This document shows, piece by piece, positions 12,401-23,593 of a stretch of 64,000 nt of DNA (the first letter of the stretch is position 1; each line of letters begins with the position of its first letter). Origin of the DNA: Setoptus koraiensis (lineage: Eukaryota; Arthropoda); assembly GCA_048013815.1 (NCBI GenBank), contig CM106586.1, positions 14,322,001-14,386,000 on the forward strand, given 5' to 3'. Under the pieces are notes generated by a model. It searched no databases. It was not told the origin of the DNA and worked only from the letters and a program-made list of their open reading frames with translations. The position numbers and the translations under genes were made by a program.

Positions 12401-15400
12401 TGGAGAGACACCTATCATTGCTACAATAAGGCACACGATCGATTTTTTGTTTCTTTCACGAATCAAGTTTCATAAGTGTGTATGTCTCATATCCCGTCTA
12501 CTTCTAAAATAGAAATCAAATTAGAAGTCATGCGAAAATCAATCTATTCCAATCTCCTGTTAGCATCATCGGTATCAAATAGTAAAGGGGAAAAGAGAGA
12601 CATCGAGAGAGTAATTAGAGATTCATACATTTAATGAGTCAGCTATAGTGGACTAAGTGAAAAAATTCGTAAACAACACCAAAATCATTCCAGATTCACC
12701 TGTAGCATCAGATCACTAATAGAACAATAGTTGTAGTGCTTGTTTTAATCATTAATAATTTATGTTGATATAAAAGCTTATTAGTATTATGGCAACATGG
12801 CAACATTATCTCATCCAAAACCAGCTCCCCGAATCTCACGAAGAATACAATCAACAGGTGCAATATAAGAAGCAAATACACCTCTCAATGAAGCCATACT
12901 CTTTCACAACCGACTCATGCTGTGAAACACCTTTGCATATCTGATTGCTCTATACACATCCCTACTATCACTATCAAACTAAAGCAAAATTAGATGACAA
13001 AACTAACTCGTGCAAATATATTTTCGACTCTTTCATCATGTTTAAAGCAGCTCTCACAGACAACTTTAGGTTGGCAAGTTCTAGGTTTAGCAGCGAAGAT
13101 CTAGATGATCACCGGTCCGGAGATCAAGAATCGAAACAATTCAATCAAGATAGACCAAAGGTATCTATCAAAATTTCAAGCCAAAACAAGTCTATAACTC
13201 ATACCAACTCAGTCCAACTTAGTGTGCTAATACGAAAAATATCTTCTCTGCCTCAAAATTGTTGCTCCGATTATAGCCAGGAAAACTTGACCTAAAACAG
13301 TTTGATAATATAACCGATGCTATTAGAAAATTAAGTGTACAACCTACTTACAAGGTTACCGAAACTAGTCATTTGTCTGCCCAACAACAGAAGTTGTCCG
13401 ATAATTTACGATACCCCACTGATGAAAATGAGCAAACTGAGGTAAATAAGAGTGACATCCGACTGTTCTAGATTGTATGCATTTTCTTCATTTACTAAAT
13501 TTATTCTAAACATCATTACACTATAACATTCTCAGAAGCAGACATTTTTCAAGAGTCGAGTGCGCCGGGCCAAGAATGTGTCGCGGAGAACAAAGGAACT
13601 GTTAGAAAAAGGTAAGATTAACTTTAGCCATACTTTCGACCTATTTTTCTGAATGTTCAGTCAGTAGTGTGAAAAAATGAGACAAAACATATCTATAAAT
13701 TAGCTAGAGCATCCCACCTGTCCAGCTTCTATAAACTTACAACACTTACCCCCCAATTATTGCTTTTCCAACTACAAAAACCTACCGATTGCTCTAAAAT
13801 AGCTGACTCAGACTCTTACAGCGATGATCAAATTATAAACAACTCTGCCTCAACTAGTAACCATGGTAGAACCCAAATGTCTTTTGGGGGCGATAAAGTG
13901 ATTGAGCCATCGTCTGCAATGAAATTGAACAAATCAGCCTGCTTGAAACCTGGTCGAATCCCTATTCGTGATAGTAACAATGAACCTTTAGAAAGAACTT
14001 TAGATAATAGTTCAGAGGATTCATCATTATCTAAGAGGCACAGAGATAGTTATTCGCAGATTACGAGTAATGTTCACGATAGAAATGTTGTGAATTCAGA
14101 TAAAATTGATGATGTCAGAGATAGTTTAAGATTCGACACTGAATCAGATGGCACCAAAGCTGTACAGAAGTTGGCAGCTAGTCAAAACCATAACGAAGAC
14201 TCTGGCCCCAACAAGCAATACAATCAACTGATAACCGCATCACTGACTGCTGTAAACCGTCAGCATCATCAACAGACCAGTGATAATAATCTATCCACAA
14301 CACCTCAGCCAATCCAACATCAGTCTTCTAGTTTTTCAAACCGGCATCAAAATTTGTTGGCTAAAAGGTTACACCATTCAAGACAGAATCATGGTATAGC
14401 GGTAGCGCCTCCGCAACTGCCTCCATCCTCAGAATCTGACTCATTGAATACCAACAGCTCAATTATGCCAACATCTAATAACAAGCAAAAACGCTACAAT
14501 TCTCACCTAGTTAGTCAGGATATAAGTTCCTCCGTTGATGAAGATACTCTGAATAGCGAATACGATCAATCTCCCATTGCTCAACGACAACTAAAGCGCG
14601 TGATAGAGCACAAAGGTACTGCATCCCAATCAATAGTGACTCAATGGCTTTTTCTAGATTGCCATCCCCAACCCTCCTTGCCTCAATATAATAACTCTTT
14701 GTATATCTACACAAACGCTAGACTATCATGCTATTGACCTCTAATTTAACCATCCGTTACTATCTTTAAACTTTGCTTCGCCAACAATGCCCCATCTCAC
14801 GCTACTACTATATTCCAGTTTCTGAGCTCAACTCACCCTCAGAGAGTGATCTTTCCGAAAATAACAATGAAAATGACGACAAAGCAACTAATGCTGACGT
14901 TACAAACAAAGTACTAGACCCCTCGTCTGGTCCAAACTATCCTTCTTCCGATTCATGTCAACTACAGCAACAAGGAGGTAACTTATACTTCTGCTTTCTT
15001 TCTTCACGAAACATAATTTGTTGGATCTATCAATTTTACTAATCTGATGATACGCATCATCATATGAAATAGATTGAGCGATAGTAACAAAAAAACTGAC
15101 CATTTTCAAATAATAGCCAAAAAATATTAAAATTTTACTCTGAAATGCTTTCTTCTCTTCATTTATTAGGTACCAAAGATATTGTGCGTGACCAAGTATT
15201 GCCTGTTAACTCCAGCATCGACTCGAGTGAACTTATCAACTCTCGAGAGGCGGCCATCAGGCAATTGAATGAAATACTCGCGAACAAAGTGCACAGCAAA
15301 AGAGGCTTTTTGGCCGACGGCAGCCGACAACTGGAAAGACAATCGTCATTAGGAGATGAAGTAACTTCCGCTAATGAGAGTCAGGCGAGGAATTTAAATA

Positions 15401-16224
15401 GGAAAGATAAAAAGAAATCACGGGACACTGAAAAATTAGAAAAGCGCCGTCTCAAAGAAGAGGAAAGACAACGCAGGCAAGAAAAAAAGTTGGCCGCAAA
15501 ACGATCTAAATCAGGATCTGCTAACGGTAGCTCTTTATCTAGTGATGGCATACCAATATTTGTTAAAAAATGTATAGAATTTATCGAATTAGAAGGTTTA
15601 GATGCTGAAGGTATCTACAGAGTACCAGGCAACCGAGCTCATGTTGATGCTTTTGTTCAGAAATTTGAAGAAAACTCTGATGTTTCAATGGTAGAATTGG
15701 ACATTCCAGTGAATGCTGTCGCTACAGCTTTGAAAGATTTTCTATCTAAGAAGATGTCGCCCATGATACCGTCACCCCTCATGACTGAACTCACTGAATT
15801 GGCTAACATCCAGGATAAAGATCAACGTTTAATAGCTTTACAATCATTGATTTCAAGACTGCCACCCCCGAATCATAGACTGTTAACATACGTTTTCTCA
15901 CATTTCGTCAAGTAAGTACCCTCAATGATTTATCTTCTGTTCGAAGTTGTTAGAATCTCCATTGTAATCTATTTGATATGCCCTACCAATACATTAATGT
16001 AACTAATTCACAATATGTCTCCTATCTGAACTAACAGAGTCGCGGAAAATCATCGTCTCAATAGCATGGATAGTAAAAATCTGGCTATTTGTTGGTGGCC
16101 AACATTATTACCATTGAATTTCACCGATATGCTCATGTTCGAGCAAATGCGTCCCCATTTGGAGGCCACAGTACAAACTATGATAGACAAATTTTTTTAC
16201 ATTTTCAACTACAACATTGATTAA
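6409..16224 (+). CDS. RhoGAPp190: p190 RhoGAP (ARHGAP35/ARHGAP5 orthologue), nine coding exons
   Basis: GTPase-activating protein for Rho; it switches off Rho at the cortex and so affects adhesion and actin. Exons read as 6409-9811, 9979-11367, 13060-13160, 13301-13441, 13536-13611, 13812-14615, 14819-14977, 15170-15911 and 16038-16224. All are GT-AG, phases agree, and the sum is 7002 nt (2333 residues), against about 1500 in vertebrates. Residues 31-260 form the N-terminal GTPase-like domain (VGLSGTEKDKGPIGIGKS P-loop); FF-type helical repeats (about 270-550) and the pseudoGTPase region follow. Exons 2-6 encode a long Ser/Asn-rich, acidic and probably disordered stretch with a PxxP motif (RPLPPIP). 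A basic coiled segment precedes the C-terminal RhoGAP domain (about 2145-2333), whose arginine finger lies in GIYRV. The start ATG has a good context (GAAATGG). The disordered middle exons are the least certain. Confidence 0.93.
11368..13059 (+). other. Large intron 2 of p190 RhoGAP
   Basis: At 1.7 kb this intron is about ten times longer than its neighbours in the gene. No conserved coding segment is visible. The exon 2 frame stays open through the donor to a stop at 11400-11402, so intron retention would give a short form lacking the RhoGAP domain. It is otherwise AT-rich with small GA-rich patches. Confidence 0.65.
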
Positions 16225-16646
16225 GCTTGCTTAGTAATGAAATGACAAGAGACTCTTGACCCCGGTCACATCCATAGAAGATAATAAATTACTCGTTGAA
16301 TGCTTTCTCCTAATCAATATTGAATCAGTATGCTCTTTGTCGAACCATTGAATAATTTTTTACTGCTGAGTTTGTAAAATGGCAAATATCTTGTGTTGCT
16401 AGGTGACCAACATTGATTAGATTCCCATGTTGTACTGATGAGAAACTAAATCTTTTGCTAGTCTGAGCATAAAAATGAATTCAACCATTTCTTTTCTGCA
16501 TCAATTCATCAAGATATTTCAATTGAACCGTCTTCACCTAAAATTCTGGCGAATAACGCCACAAAGAAATGTCTTGACAATATACAGCGGATTCGTGCCG
16601 TCGAGTGAATGTTAGAGTTTATTCATAATGTTAATAGACCAAAAAT
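16225..16646. other. Convergent intergenic region with copy of the IFT140-like upstream region
   Basis: The 3' ends of p190 RhoGAP (+) and the tetraspanin (-) face each other here. The only recognisable content is the duplicated segment at about 16390-16490, listed separately. Confidence 0.7.
16390..16490 (+). repeat. Degenerate copy of the promoter/start region of the IFT140-like gene
   Basis: This stretch aligns by eye with about 18508-18622 just upstream of and across the IFT140-like ATG. Shared blocks include TGTTGCTAGGTGACCA, TTGTACTGATGAGAAAC, CTTTTGCTA and an ATG at 16474 preceded by AAAA. Weaker similarity continues beyond the ATG (a CTAAAATT block near 16539 matches one near 18652). 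Orientation is the same as the source. The downstream frame diverges quickly, so this is not a second functional gene. Confidence 0.8.
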
Positions 16647-17541
16647 TTATTCTATTGCAGCCTGTGGTGTATTTCGAAAGAAGCCTCTCCATACAATATA
16701 AGCTAGAGGTAATGCAATCGAAACTAAACTGAGTATAAGCAGCATCATTATTAAGGATATATGATGTATTAGTGCCTCGATGCAGCCATGTCTGAGCATC
16801 ACAGAGGGTTTGCAGAACAATTCCTTTGTAAACAATTGCGCTGGTAACATACCCTCCTGACCATCGCAACAAGACTTTGGGTGCATGCCGAATTTTTCTT
16901 TTTCTATATCAGATCCACCCCAGTCGGATGGATCATTCAATCCGCAGCAGTGCCCCGTGCACTGTAGATTATCCCATAGTCTTGTGGCATTTTGGGCTGA
17001 CGTAAGTTTTAATGGCCACTTGTCCCTGTTGTCTACCCAATCGTAGAGTTTCTGTGCATCTTGAAGAATACTTCGGAATCTTCTAGTTGTGCCAGCCTCT
17101 TTTGGTATCTTAATGAGCACAATCGAGCATATGATTATAGTGATCATCGCCACGATAGCAAACTTGGATGGAATAATATATATAATATAACACAACAGAC
17201 ACGATGTGGTAGTTAAAGAAGCTGCTACTGAACTCATTGTATCCGACATGTTACAAACGATTGGCGTTGAGATTGATGATACGTACCAATTGATTGGCCT
17301 TCTCTTGATATAGGGTACAAAATCCAAGCAAAGAAGTGAGTACAATCAGGCTGGCACAAGCCCATAGCCAGCATGAGACATCTTGTAGTATTAGGAATCT
17401 TGGGTCGTATAAATTGGCGTAAAATGATTTGGCCACTGGTATTCCAATGAACAATGCTATGCCTAAAGTAGCGGTTGCGACAAATCCCACCAAAAGTATA
17501 GTCTGACTGGTGGATAATTTGGAAATGGATTCTGATGTCAT
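16647..17541 (-). CDS. Tetraspanin family membrane protein, two exons
   Basis: Four-pass membrane protein that organises partner proteins into tetraspanin microdomains. Exon 1 is 17287-17541 and exon 2 is 16647-17162; the 124-bp intron has donor GTACGT and an AG acceptor, phase 0. The join gives a 256-residue protein in which the short TM2-TM3 loop reads continuously (CTLYQEKANQLFAIVAMI). TM1 is about residues 12-36, TM2 55-80, TM3 86-105 and TM4 225-248. The large extracellular loop carries the diagnostic CCG motif (GHCCGLNDPSDW), then SCC and GC cysteines. An upstream in-frame Met at 17589 would add 16 residues; the Met at 17541 gives the usual short cytoplasmic N-terminus. The subfamily is not assigned. 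Confidence 0.92.
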
Positions 17542-18602
17542 TGTTGTATATTTGAAAATGATTGAGGCAACAATTAATAAATCGGGCAAAATTCAATTCA
17601 ATCGACATGCAAAATTGAATAAATTTTGCAAAATAAGAAAAAACTAATGTCGAACTGTTGATCCTCGAATGCAGCACATTTAATTGGTTTTATTGTCTTT
17701 TCTACACCTAGAAACTTGGCTTGGTTAGATCTATAACGCTCAAGATTGCAATCGATATGAGAAATTTGCTGACAATTAAAATGATGGTACCCGTTATTCT
17801 GGTGAAACGGTGCAATCAGTTTCAAACAACAAGATATCATCAAAAAGATTGTACAATTAGAATCAGTGCATCCCATCACGATGATTCATCTAACAAAGGT
17901 ATTTTGCAAACAATGTTTTGCGAGATGAAAATCAGTGGCAAACATTGTATTGATGCCACACGAATTCTAACGTCCGGGCTCGAAAAATTAACAAGTGTGT
18001 GCAAGCTTTCCAATCTCGCTACTATCTCAAGATTTACTAACAAAGTAACAAAGTAGAAGAGTTGTGAGAGTCTCGTCTAACACAAACAACTTGGCTTGTG
18101 GAAGCCATGAAAACTACGCTTTTTGATGACGGGGCAAGTGTATTGTTTAAATTGACCCGATGATGTTAGGGAGACGATCAGATAAATAAATGAATAGAGG
18201 TGCCGACTTTCTCATGCGTACTACAAAAGCGCAGTTTAACAATGCAGTCAGTATTTGTGTCAAAAAAGCTTGCGTTTCACGTGCTGTCACACGCAAATAT
18301 AACTTACATCTTTCACATCTTCAGGTCTACACGACGCTGTTGTGCCTCATAAAAGCTATCTTTGTGGTTTTTGGCGGCATCTAGAATGAGAGCATCTTTG
18401 TTTTCATCTCACAGAAATCGAATTGAATAACTTATTATTGCTGAAAAAAAAACCCGAGAGTTAAGTTCCCCTAGGTCACCTTGTGAGTCTACCAAATGCG
18501 GAATTTCTTCTGTTGCTAGGTGACCAGCATTGCTCATGCAATGATTAGATTTCTATATTGTACTGATGAGAAACAAATTCTTTTGCTAATCTGAACAGAA
18601 AA
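17542..18602. other. Divergent intergenic region, tetraspanin / IFT140-like
   Basis: About 1 kb that must hold the promoters of two divergent genes. I see no WD40-coding exon that could supply the missing N-terminal half of the IFT140-like gene. Small ORFs at 17721-18056 and 18190-18384 show no domain and are not called. Confidence 0.6.
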
Positions 18603-20576
18603 ATGGACTTTACCATTTTGGACAAAGCAACAAAGTTGAATGACTACAGACTAAAATTATTCCTAAAGAAGAATTTCCATGTGCCACTCGACCACCCGGA
18701 TAAAGATGTCAACGCGAAAATTTGGAGATCATTGGCTAAGTCAAGTATTGACCACAGAAATGATGTCTTGGCGCAAATATGCTTCAAAAAATTAGGATTG
18801 GTATCTCCGAATTTCACAATAGGTTATCCACAATTTTCCGGTAGCATTCCTTATGATAAGAGACTATTATTATTGAGACTAGCGCACGATTTACAGTTGT
18901 CCTCACAGATTGATGATCTCACACATGAAATTCAAGAAATAACGAAATTGCAATCCTCTTTTGCTAAAGGAAGGGATATTGATTTGCTATTAGACAATCT
19001 TATGAAACAAAACAGATGGTCTGAAGCTCTAACTTTGGCGGAAAAGAAGGGAAAGGATGACACGATCAGTTTGGTAAATTATAATTATGCGTCATATCTG
19101 GAAGATGAACAACAATATGAAAAAGCAATCGCACACTATGAGGCGAGTGGGTCAATAGTCAACAAGATTACGTCTGTTATTATGAGAATCACTGAAGATC
19201 ACCGGCAGTTACAGCAGTATTGCACTAAAAGTCCTGGTGGAGTCGAAAATGATAGGAAAAGAGAACTGATTTTCTGGTATGCTTGCTTCCTACGAGATCA
19301 CGGCGAAGAAAGCAAAAAAAGAGAATATTTTCCCCAAATCAAAAAATTATTCTTGGACATCGGCCATTTTGGTCAGGCCATAGATTTGTGTTGTTCTTTG
19401 AATGAGGCTAATGAGGCATTGACTCTCATTAATACTGAAGTTGCAGACGATGAAATTCTTGACTGTATCAATGGAAATCATCTCTCGAAGATCTCTAACA
19501 ACAATTTGAATTTTACACAACGGAAAATCGCAGCCACTCAATTGGGGAGAGAGCTTGTAAGAAGGTTCGCCTATCATAATGAGCAACACTCACATAATGC
19601 ATCTATAAATTTGTACCTGTTAGTGGATTCAATTTATCCAGCTATTGTTTGTTTATTAAATGAGCCACATTGTAACAGACTGAACTGTCTACAGTTAGCA
19701 TTGAGATTCACAACTTGCACATCGGTTATCTATCATTCCTTAATATCCTATTACAACTCTCTCAAGCTAGTTGATCCATCATTATCAAGGCCAATAGCTA
19801 CAGCCAACGCATTGATTGAAGGGGACCAAGATATCCACGCGATACTACCACGAGCCTACCTAAAGTTAGGACTACTCGACGAGGCAATACAATACTGTTT
19901 CACCAATAATCCCGATTCGTTATCGGGACTTTTAGCAGACTTGGAAATTCTTAAGGCACCTTATCAACCTGGACTCAACTTAATCCTATCTAAAAATGCC
20001 ATCAAGACTTTGATTTCAACTGCTAGCGAGGAGCCTGGTCGTATAGAAATTGTCACTCAACTTCTTATCAGATCTTTACAGAGTATAATACTTTATAGAT
20101 ATCAAACCAGTGACAGCGACCTATTGATCAAGGCACATATTGAGGTCATTCAAAGAACTGTAGCCGATCACGATTTTGGTATAAAAGATTCCATCGTTGA
20201 TGATATATGTTCTCTAGATACTAGAACAGCCTTGTCAACTAGTTTAATTCAGCTTGCTGGTGACAACTCTGCTTTGTCATATGACGAGGATATATTAAGT
20301 CGCCTAATCAATAAGTTTCGTGATGTGGTAATTAAAGAACTTGCTTCAAAATGCTCAACACAGGGTCAATATAAGCAGGCTGCTAAGTTATATAGTAAGC
20401 TGGGTGATCGTCTTAGCGCTATAAAAGTTTTAATGAGGACTAACGAAGTAGATATTGTTGTTAGTTATGCTTTGGTAGCCAAGGATAAGGCTGTATATCA
20501 ACTCACCGCTAATTATCTTAAATATTCAAAAGCAGATCCTAAAATGATCAAACTGATTCAAGACAAAATCATATGA
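18603..20576 (+). CDS. IFT140-like protein, TPR half only (WD40 half absent)
   Basis: The 657-residue single-exon protein matches the C-terminal TPR region of IFT140, a core subunit of the IFT-A complex for retrograde ciliary transport and ciliary import. Landmarks are KIWRSLAKSSIDHRNDVLAQICFKKLG (WENMARMCVKTQRLDVA region), EKAIAHYEASG, FWYACFLRDHGEESKKREYF, and near the end YKQAAKLYSKLGDRLSAIKVL with VAKDKAVYQLTANYL. Known IFT140 proteins have about 1400-1460 residues, with two WD40 propellers before this region and about 100 residues after. Both flanks are missing. An in-frame stop at 18567 and an ATG at 18603 suggest a complete short gene, but CAG at 18596-18598 could be a splice acceptor joining a distant exon. 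Alternatives are a second truncated paralogue or a split locus. Confidence 0.8.
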   Translation: MDFTILDKATKLNDYRLKLFLKKNFHVPLDHPDKDVNAKIWRSLAKSSIDHRNDVLAQICFKKLGLVSPNFTIGYPQFSGSIPYDKRLLLLRLAHDLQLSSQIDDLTHEIQEITKLQSSFAKGRDIDLLLDNLMKQNRWSEALTLAEKKGKDDTISLVNYNYASYLEDEQQYEKAIAHYEASGSIVNKITSVIMRITEDHRQLQQYCTKSPGGVENDRKRELIFWYACFLRDHGEESKKREYFPQIKKLFLDIGHFGQAIDLCCSLNEANEALTLINTEVADDEILDCINGNHLSKISNNNLNFTQRKIAATQLGRELVRRFAYHNEQHSHNASINLYLLVDSIYPAIVCLLNEPHCNRLNCLQLALRFTTCTSVIYHSLISYYNSLKLVDPSLSRPIATANALIEGDQDIHAILPRAYLKLGLLDEAIQYCFTNNPDSLSGLLADLEILKAPYQPGLNLILSKNAIKTLISTASEEPGRIEIVTQLLIRSLQSIILYRYQTSDSDLLIKAHIEVIQRTVADHDFGIKDSIVDDICSLDTRTALSTSLIQLAGDNSALSYDEDILSRLINKFRDVVIKELASKCSTQGQYKQAAKLYSKLGDRLSAIKVLMRTNEVDIVVSYALVAKDKAVYQLTANYLKYSKADPKMIKLIQDKII

Positions 20577-21154
20577 GTCATCTGAGTTGTAGCAATATAG
20601 TATGAGTGTCCAAAACATTCATCAGATTAAATCGATCTAATATAAATAGTCATAAGTATAAGCTTGAGTTAGATTAGATGCGAGTGATCAAAGGAAAAAA
20701 TGTCACTGTCAGGCACAAGTTTTTGTGGGAAACTTGTGACAATGAATGTTTGTTGATTAATCTGGCATCAGCAAACAATATTTATTATTTGACACAATAA
20801 GAGAAGGACAATCAGATAGTTGCAAGAAAAACTATCTTCTCGAAGTATCTCATTCCGATTTCTTCGTCACTCGATAGCATCGTGTGTTTAAGGCGATTGA
20901 AGAGCATAGCACTTCTTGCTTATCATTAGTTAACATACTCGTTAATTTATGAGTTTATATTATACTAATATCAGCTCTAACTTGTTGTTGCCTTCTAAAT
21001 TTGTTGTCTGCTTATATGGCGTGTTTCTATCGCCATCGTTAGCAGTAGACCACACATTACAGCTTTGAGTCGAACAATATTCAACATCCGCAATAGAGCA
21101 AATTCAATAATAATTAAACGAAACACAGTTTCCGTACCACCATCATTAGGAACC
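20577..21154. other. Intergenic region
   Basis: A 578-bp AT-rich interval between two co-oriented genes. No further gene or RNA is recognised. It presumably holds the 3' UTR of the IFT140-like gene and the promoter of the next gene. Confidence 0.6.
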
Positions 21155-22651
21155 ATGGCTCACCTAACTAATTATGCTCTCTATATCATTTTCTTTTTGA
21201 ATGTATTAAATGTATCTTTCATCTACGTTACTAAAACAGAGAACAACAATCGAAAGAACGGCCTTAAAAATGAAAAATTCATCAACTATTGGACCGAGGG
21301 AAAAAATTTTGGGCCAATAAAGTATTTCATTGAACACAAAGAGGGAAAATTTGATCGTCTTAGAACGAAAAATGTCTATAGTGGCTATGCTCTTCTCAAT
21401 CAAATAGGTTTCAATTTCAAACTTTCAGATATAGAACAACTGCAGGAATGTAATGCTAGCTTGACATCAAATCTGCCTATGAAATATGCCTGCATGCCAC
21501 TTGTCAAACATTTCAGCCAATCAGAAATAGAGCCACCTAGGATCAATGATGATGTCGGCGTATCATTAGCAGACGTTGAGTATTTCAAACTCAAAAGAAT
21601 CAAGCTTAAACTCAAGATGAGCCCGAGCCTGCGAGAGGCTCTTCTACCCAGCGGAATAGTTGTCGAGGTGCTGCAGTATTCTCGAGCAGAACAGCCAATT
21701 GACGAAAACAAAGAGGGAAGTGAGCCAAGCGCAATCAAGAGGCAATTCTGGGAAGTACAGATGCATCAACCATATAATATCTTATGTTCCGGTGACATAG
21801 GACAATCGCATGACTTAGTGAAAGATGTTCTAGAAAACTTGAAAATATTCACCTCCATGTCTGGCTTTTTAGAGTCGATCACACACAACAAAAACTACAC
21901 CGCCAGCCTTAATAATTTTTCCTGTAAAATAGTAGATAAAGTGAATGTTGGTTCAAAACTCGAAGTTAATGAAGAGTTGCCAACATCAAAAATATCATCA
22001 GCTTTCGAGTTGGTCCAATCCTTGAACATCTCGCTGCAAGACAGATGTCCTCGATGGACGTTAGAACATTCAGCCAATTCTATGCCAACAAAAGAAGCTT
22101 TGAATTATCATGGCCAAATCCAAGATCATTGTGATAACTTGCAGGAGAGTGTTTTGAACACAACTATCTCCATGAATTTAACTTCTTCGGCCTTACCACT
22201 AATCAATTCCCAGCTCTCACAAATGTTTATTCATAACACCATCACGAAAGATGGCTGGGAGAGCATGGTAATGACAAATCCCCTAGTATCGGTCTATGTG
22301 AATGCCAATTGGTCGTCCCAATCTTATTCAAAGACACTGAAAGTTACTTCAGCTCTACCAGATCTGGAGGAAGTCGCAATGATCACCAAGCCGGAGCCGG
22401 ACCTTCCAGGTGATTATCTCACAGGCAACCACGAGAAGGTTGCGCAATCTTTACTAGAGGCCAGTTATAATACAGAAGAACCTTATGACTATGTTGATTT
22501 CGGATTTAGAGTGAAGAAAAACAGAATTCTTCAATTTTTATTGTCAGCTCTGCATGAACCATCAGTATTAAAGGAGACGTCGAGTGATCCATCAGAACAG
22601 GTGCATGATACCCCAAATTTAAGTCATGTAGGACTGAGTAATGAATTATAA
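21155..22651 (+). CDS. Unrecognised secreted or single-pass membrane protein
   Basis: A 498-residue protein from ATG 21155 (context AACCATGG); the frame is open further upstream without another ATG. It begins with MAHLTNY and a hydrophobic stretch of about 20 residues (YALYIIFFLNVLNVSFIYV), so a signal peptide or signal anchor is likely. Several N-glycosylation sequons (NAS, NYT, NIS, NTT, NLT, NWS) and scattered cysteines support a lumenal or extracellular body. No second membrane segment or known domain is seen. The length of the open frame and even codon use argue that it is real, but I cannot name a family. Confidence 0.7.
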   Translation: MAHLTNYALYIIFFLNVLNVSFIYVTKTENNNRKNGLKNEKFINYWTEGKNFGPIKYFIEHKEGKFDRLRTKNVYSGYALLNQIGFNFKLSDIEQLQECNASLTSNLPMKYACMPLVKHFSQSEIEPPRINDDVGVSLADVEYFKLKRIKLKLKMSPSLREALLPSGIVVEVLQYSRAEQPIDENKEGSEPSAIKRQFWEVQMHQPYNILCSGDIGQSHDLVKDVLENLKIFTSMSGFLESITHNKNYTASLNNFSCKIVDKVNVGSKLEVNEELPTSKISSAFELVQSLNISLQDRCPRWTLEHSANSMPTKEALNYHGQIQDHCDNLQESVLNTTISMNLTSSALPLINSQLSQMFIHNTITKDGWESMVMTNPLVSVYVNANWSSQSYSKTLKVTSALPDLEEVAMITKPEPDLPGDYLTGNHEKVAQSLLEASYNTEEPYDYVDFGFRVKKNRILQFLLSALHEPSVLKETSSDPSEQVHDTPNLSHVGLSNEL

Positions 22652-23071
22652 TATCAAAAATGACAATCCATCCTTTTCAGCCATCGATGAACAGAGATCT
22701 CTTTTATGTGTTAAGCCAAGTTCGGAAATAATCTTTGATGAGAGTTTTATTTCAAGTTCGGTCATGTCGGTAGTATATGATATGATAATTGTAATTCAGT
22801 GGTTTACAATAATGAAGACAATTACTTTCGTTGTAACAGTCAGTAGGTTCGCATAGAACTGTTTTGTGTTTATAAGTCATCTTGTATTGTTATTATATAT
22901 TGAAAAAATTCCTAGATATTGATGGGAGAATGGCTTGTGTAACTTATGCAGCGTTGGGTTACAGAGTTCTGTGCGAAAAAGCACACTTATTATTGGCGAA
23001 AACTGCTGTAATAAATGTATTCGTAGTTGATAATGTGACATGTGTGTGTGAATATGTGTGTGTGCGTTTAT
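22652..23071. other. Convergent intergenic region
   Basis: A 420-bp AT-rich interval between the 3' ends of the unrecognised protein gene (+) and the prothymosin-like gene (-). It ends in a short GT-rich run (about 23038-23066). No gene is supported. Confidence 0.6.
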
Positions 23072-23593
23072 TCACGCGGCTGTCTCTTCTGTGGGTGCCT
23101 GCTCGCCTTCATTGACCACTTTAACTTTCTTTGGTGAGCTCTCAGTTTTGTCGCCGGCCTCAACGGCTTCTGACACATCATCGGCTTCTTTTCGTTTACA
23201 CACACCATTTGTCTCATTTTCGAACCCTTCTTTGGATTTGCCATTTTCGGCGGCTTTACCATTACCATTTTCAGCTGCTGTCTCTGAGTGTTTTGTGTCA
23301 TCTGACTCAACTTGTTCACCAGCGGTTTCTACAACTTTGTTGTCTCCATTTTCAACCTTTTCATTATCGGTAGCTGAAGCATCCACTGGCTTGTCATCTG
23401 TTGGCTCAACTGTCTGTTCGGCGGCCTCTTTTTGTTCCTCTGTGACTTGTTCGTCGTCTTTTGAAACTTGTTCTACTTGTGGTTCAGCTGTCGTGGTTTG
23501 CTCTGATGTTGCACTGGCATCAACTGGAGCCTCTTCGGTCACCTTGGCTACTTCCTCAACGTTGGCGACTGGAACTTGCTGTTCAGTAGACAT
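23072..23593 (-). CDS. Acidic, prothymosin/parathymosin-like nuclear protein
   Basis: A 173-residue intronless protein made almost wholly of Glu, Asp, Ala, Thr, Val, Lys and Asn, without hydrophobic core segments, so probably intrinsically disordered. Near the C-terminus are two basic patches (CKRKEADD and SPKKVKVV) that resemble a bipartite nuclear localisation signal, as in prothymosin alpha. The composition and C-terminal basic motif suggest a histone-binding chaperone-type acidic protein, but low-complexity sequences converge easily, so the family label is tentative. AATAAA on the minus strand (23067-23072) overlaps the last base of the TGA stop. Confidence 0.75.
   Translation of the reverse strand: MSTEQQVPVANVEEVAKVTEEAPVDASATSEQTTTAEPQVEQVSKDDEQVTEEQKEAAEQTVEPTDDKPVDASATDNEKVENGDNKVVETAGEQVESDDTKHSETAAENGNGKAAENGKSKEGFENETNGVCKRKEADDVSEAVEAGDKTESSPKKVKVVNEGEQAPTEETAA

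Noticed and set aside
17251..17345. Tetraspanin exon 2 starting near 17235, adding SSVAASLTTTSCLLCYIIYII before TM3
   Set aside because: Phases do not match the GTACGT donor, while the acceptor at 17163 does and gives the normal TM2-TM3 spacing.
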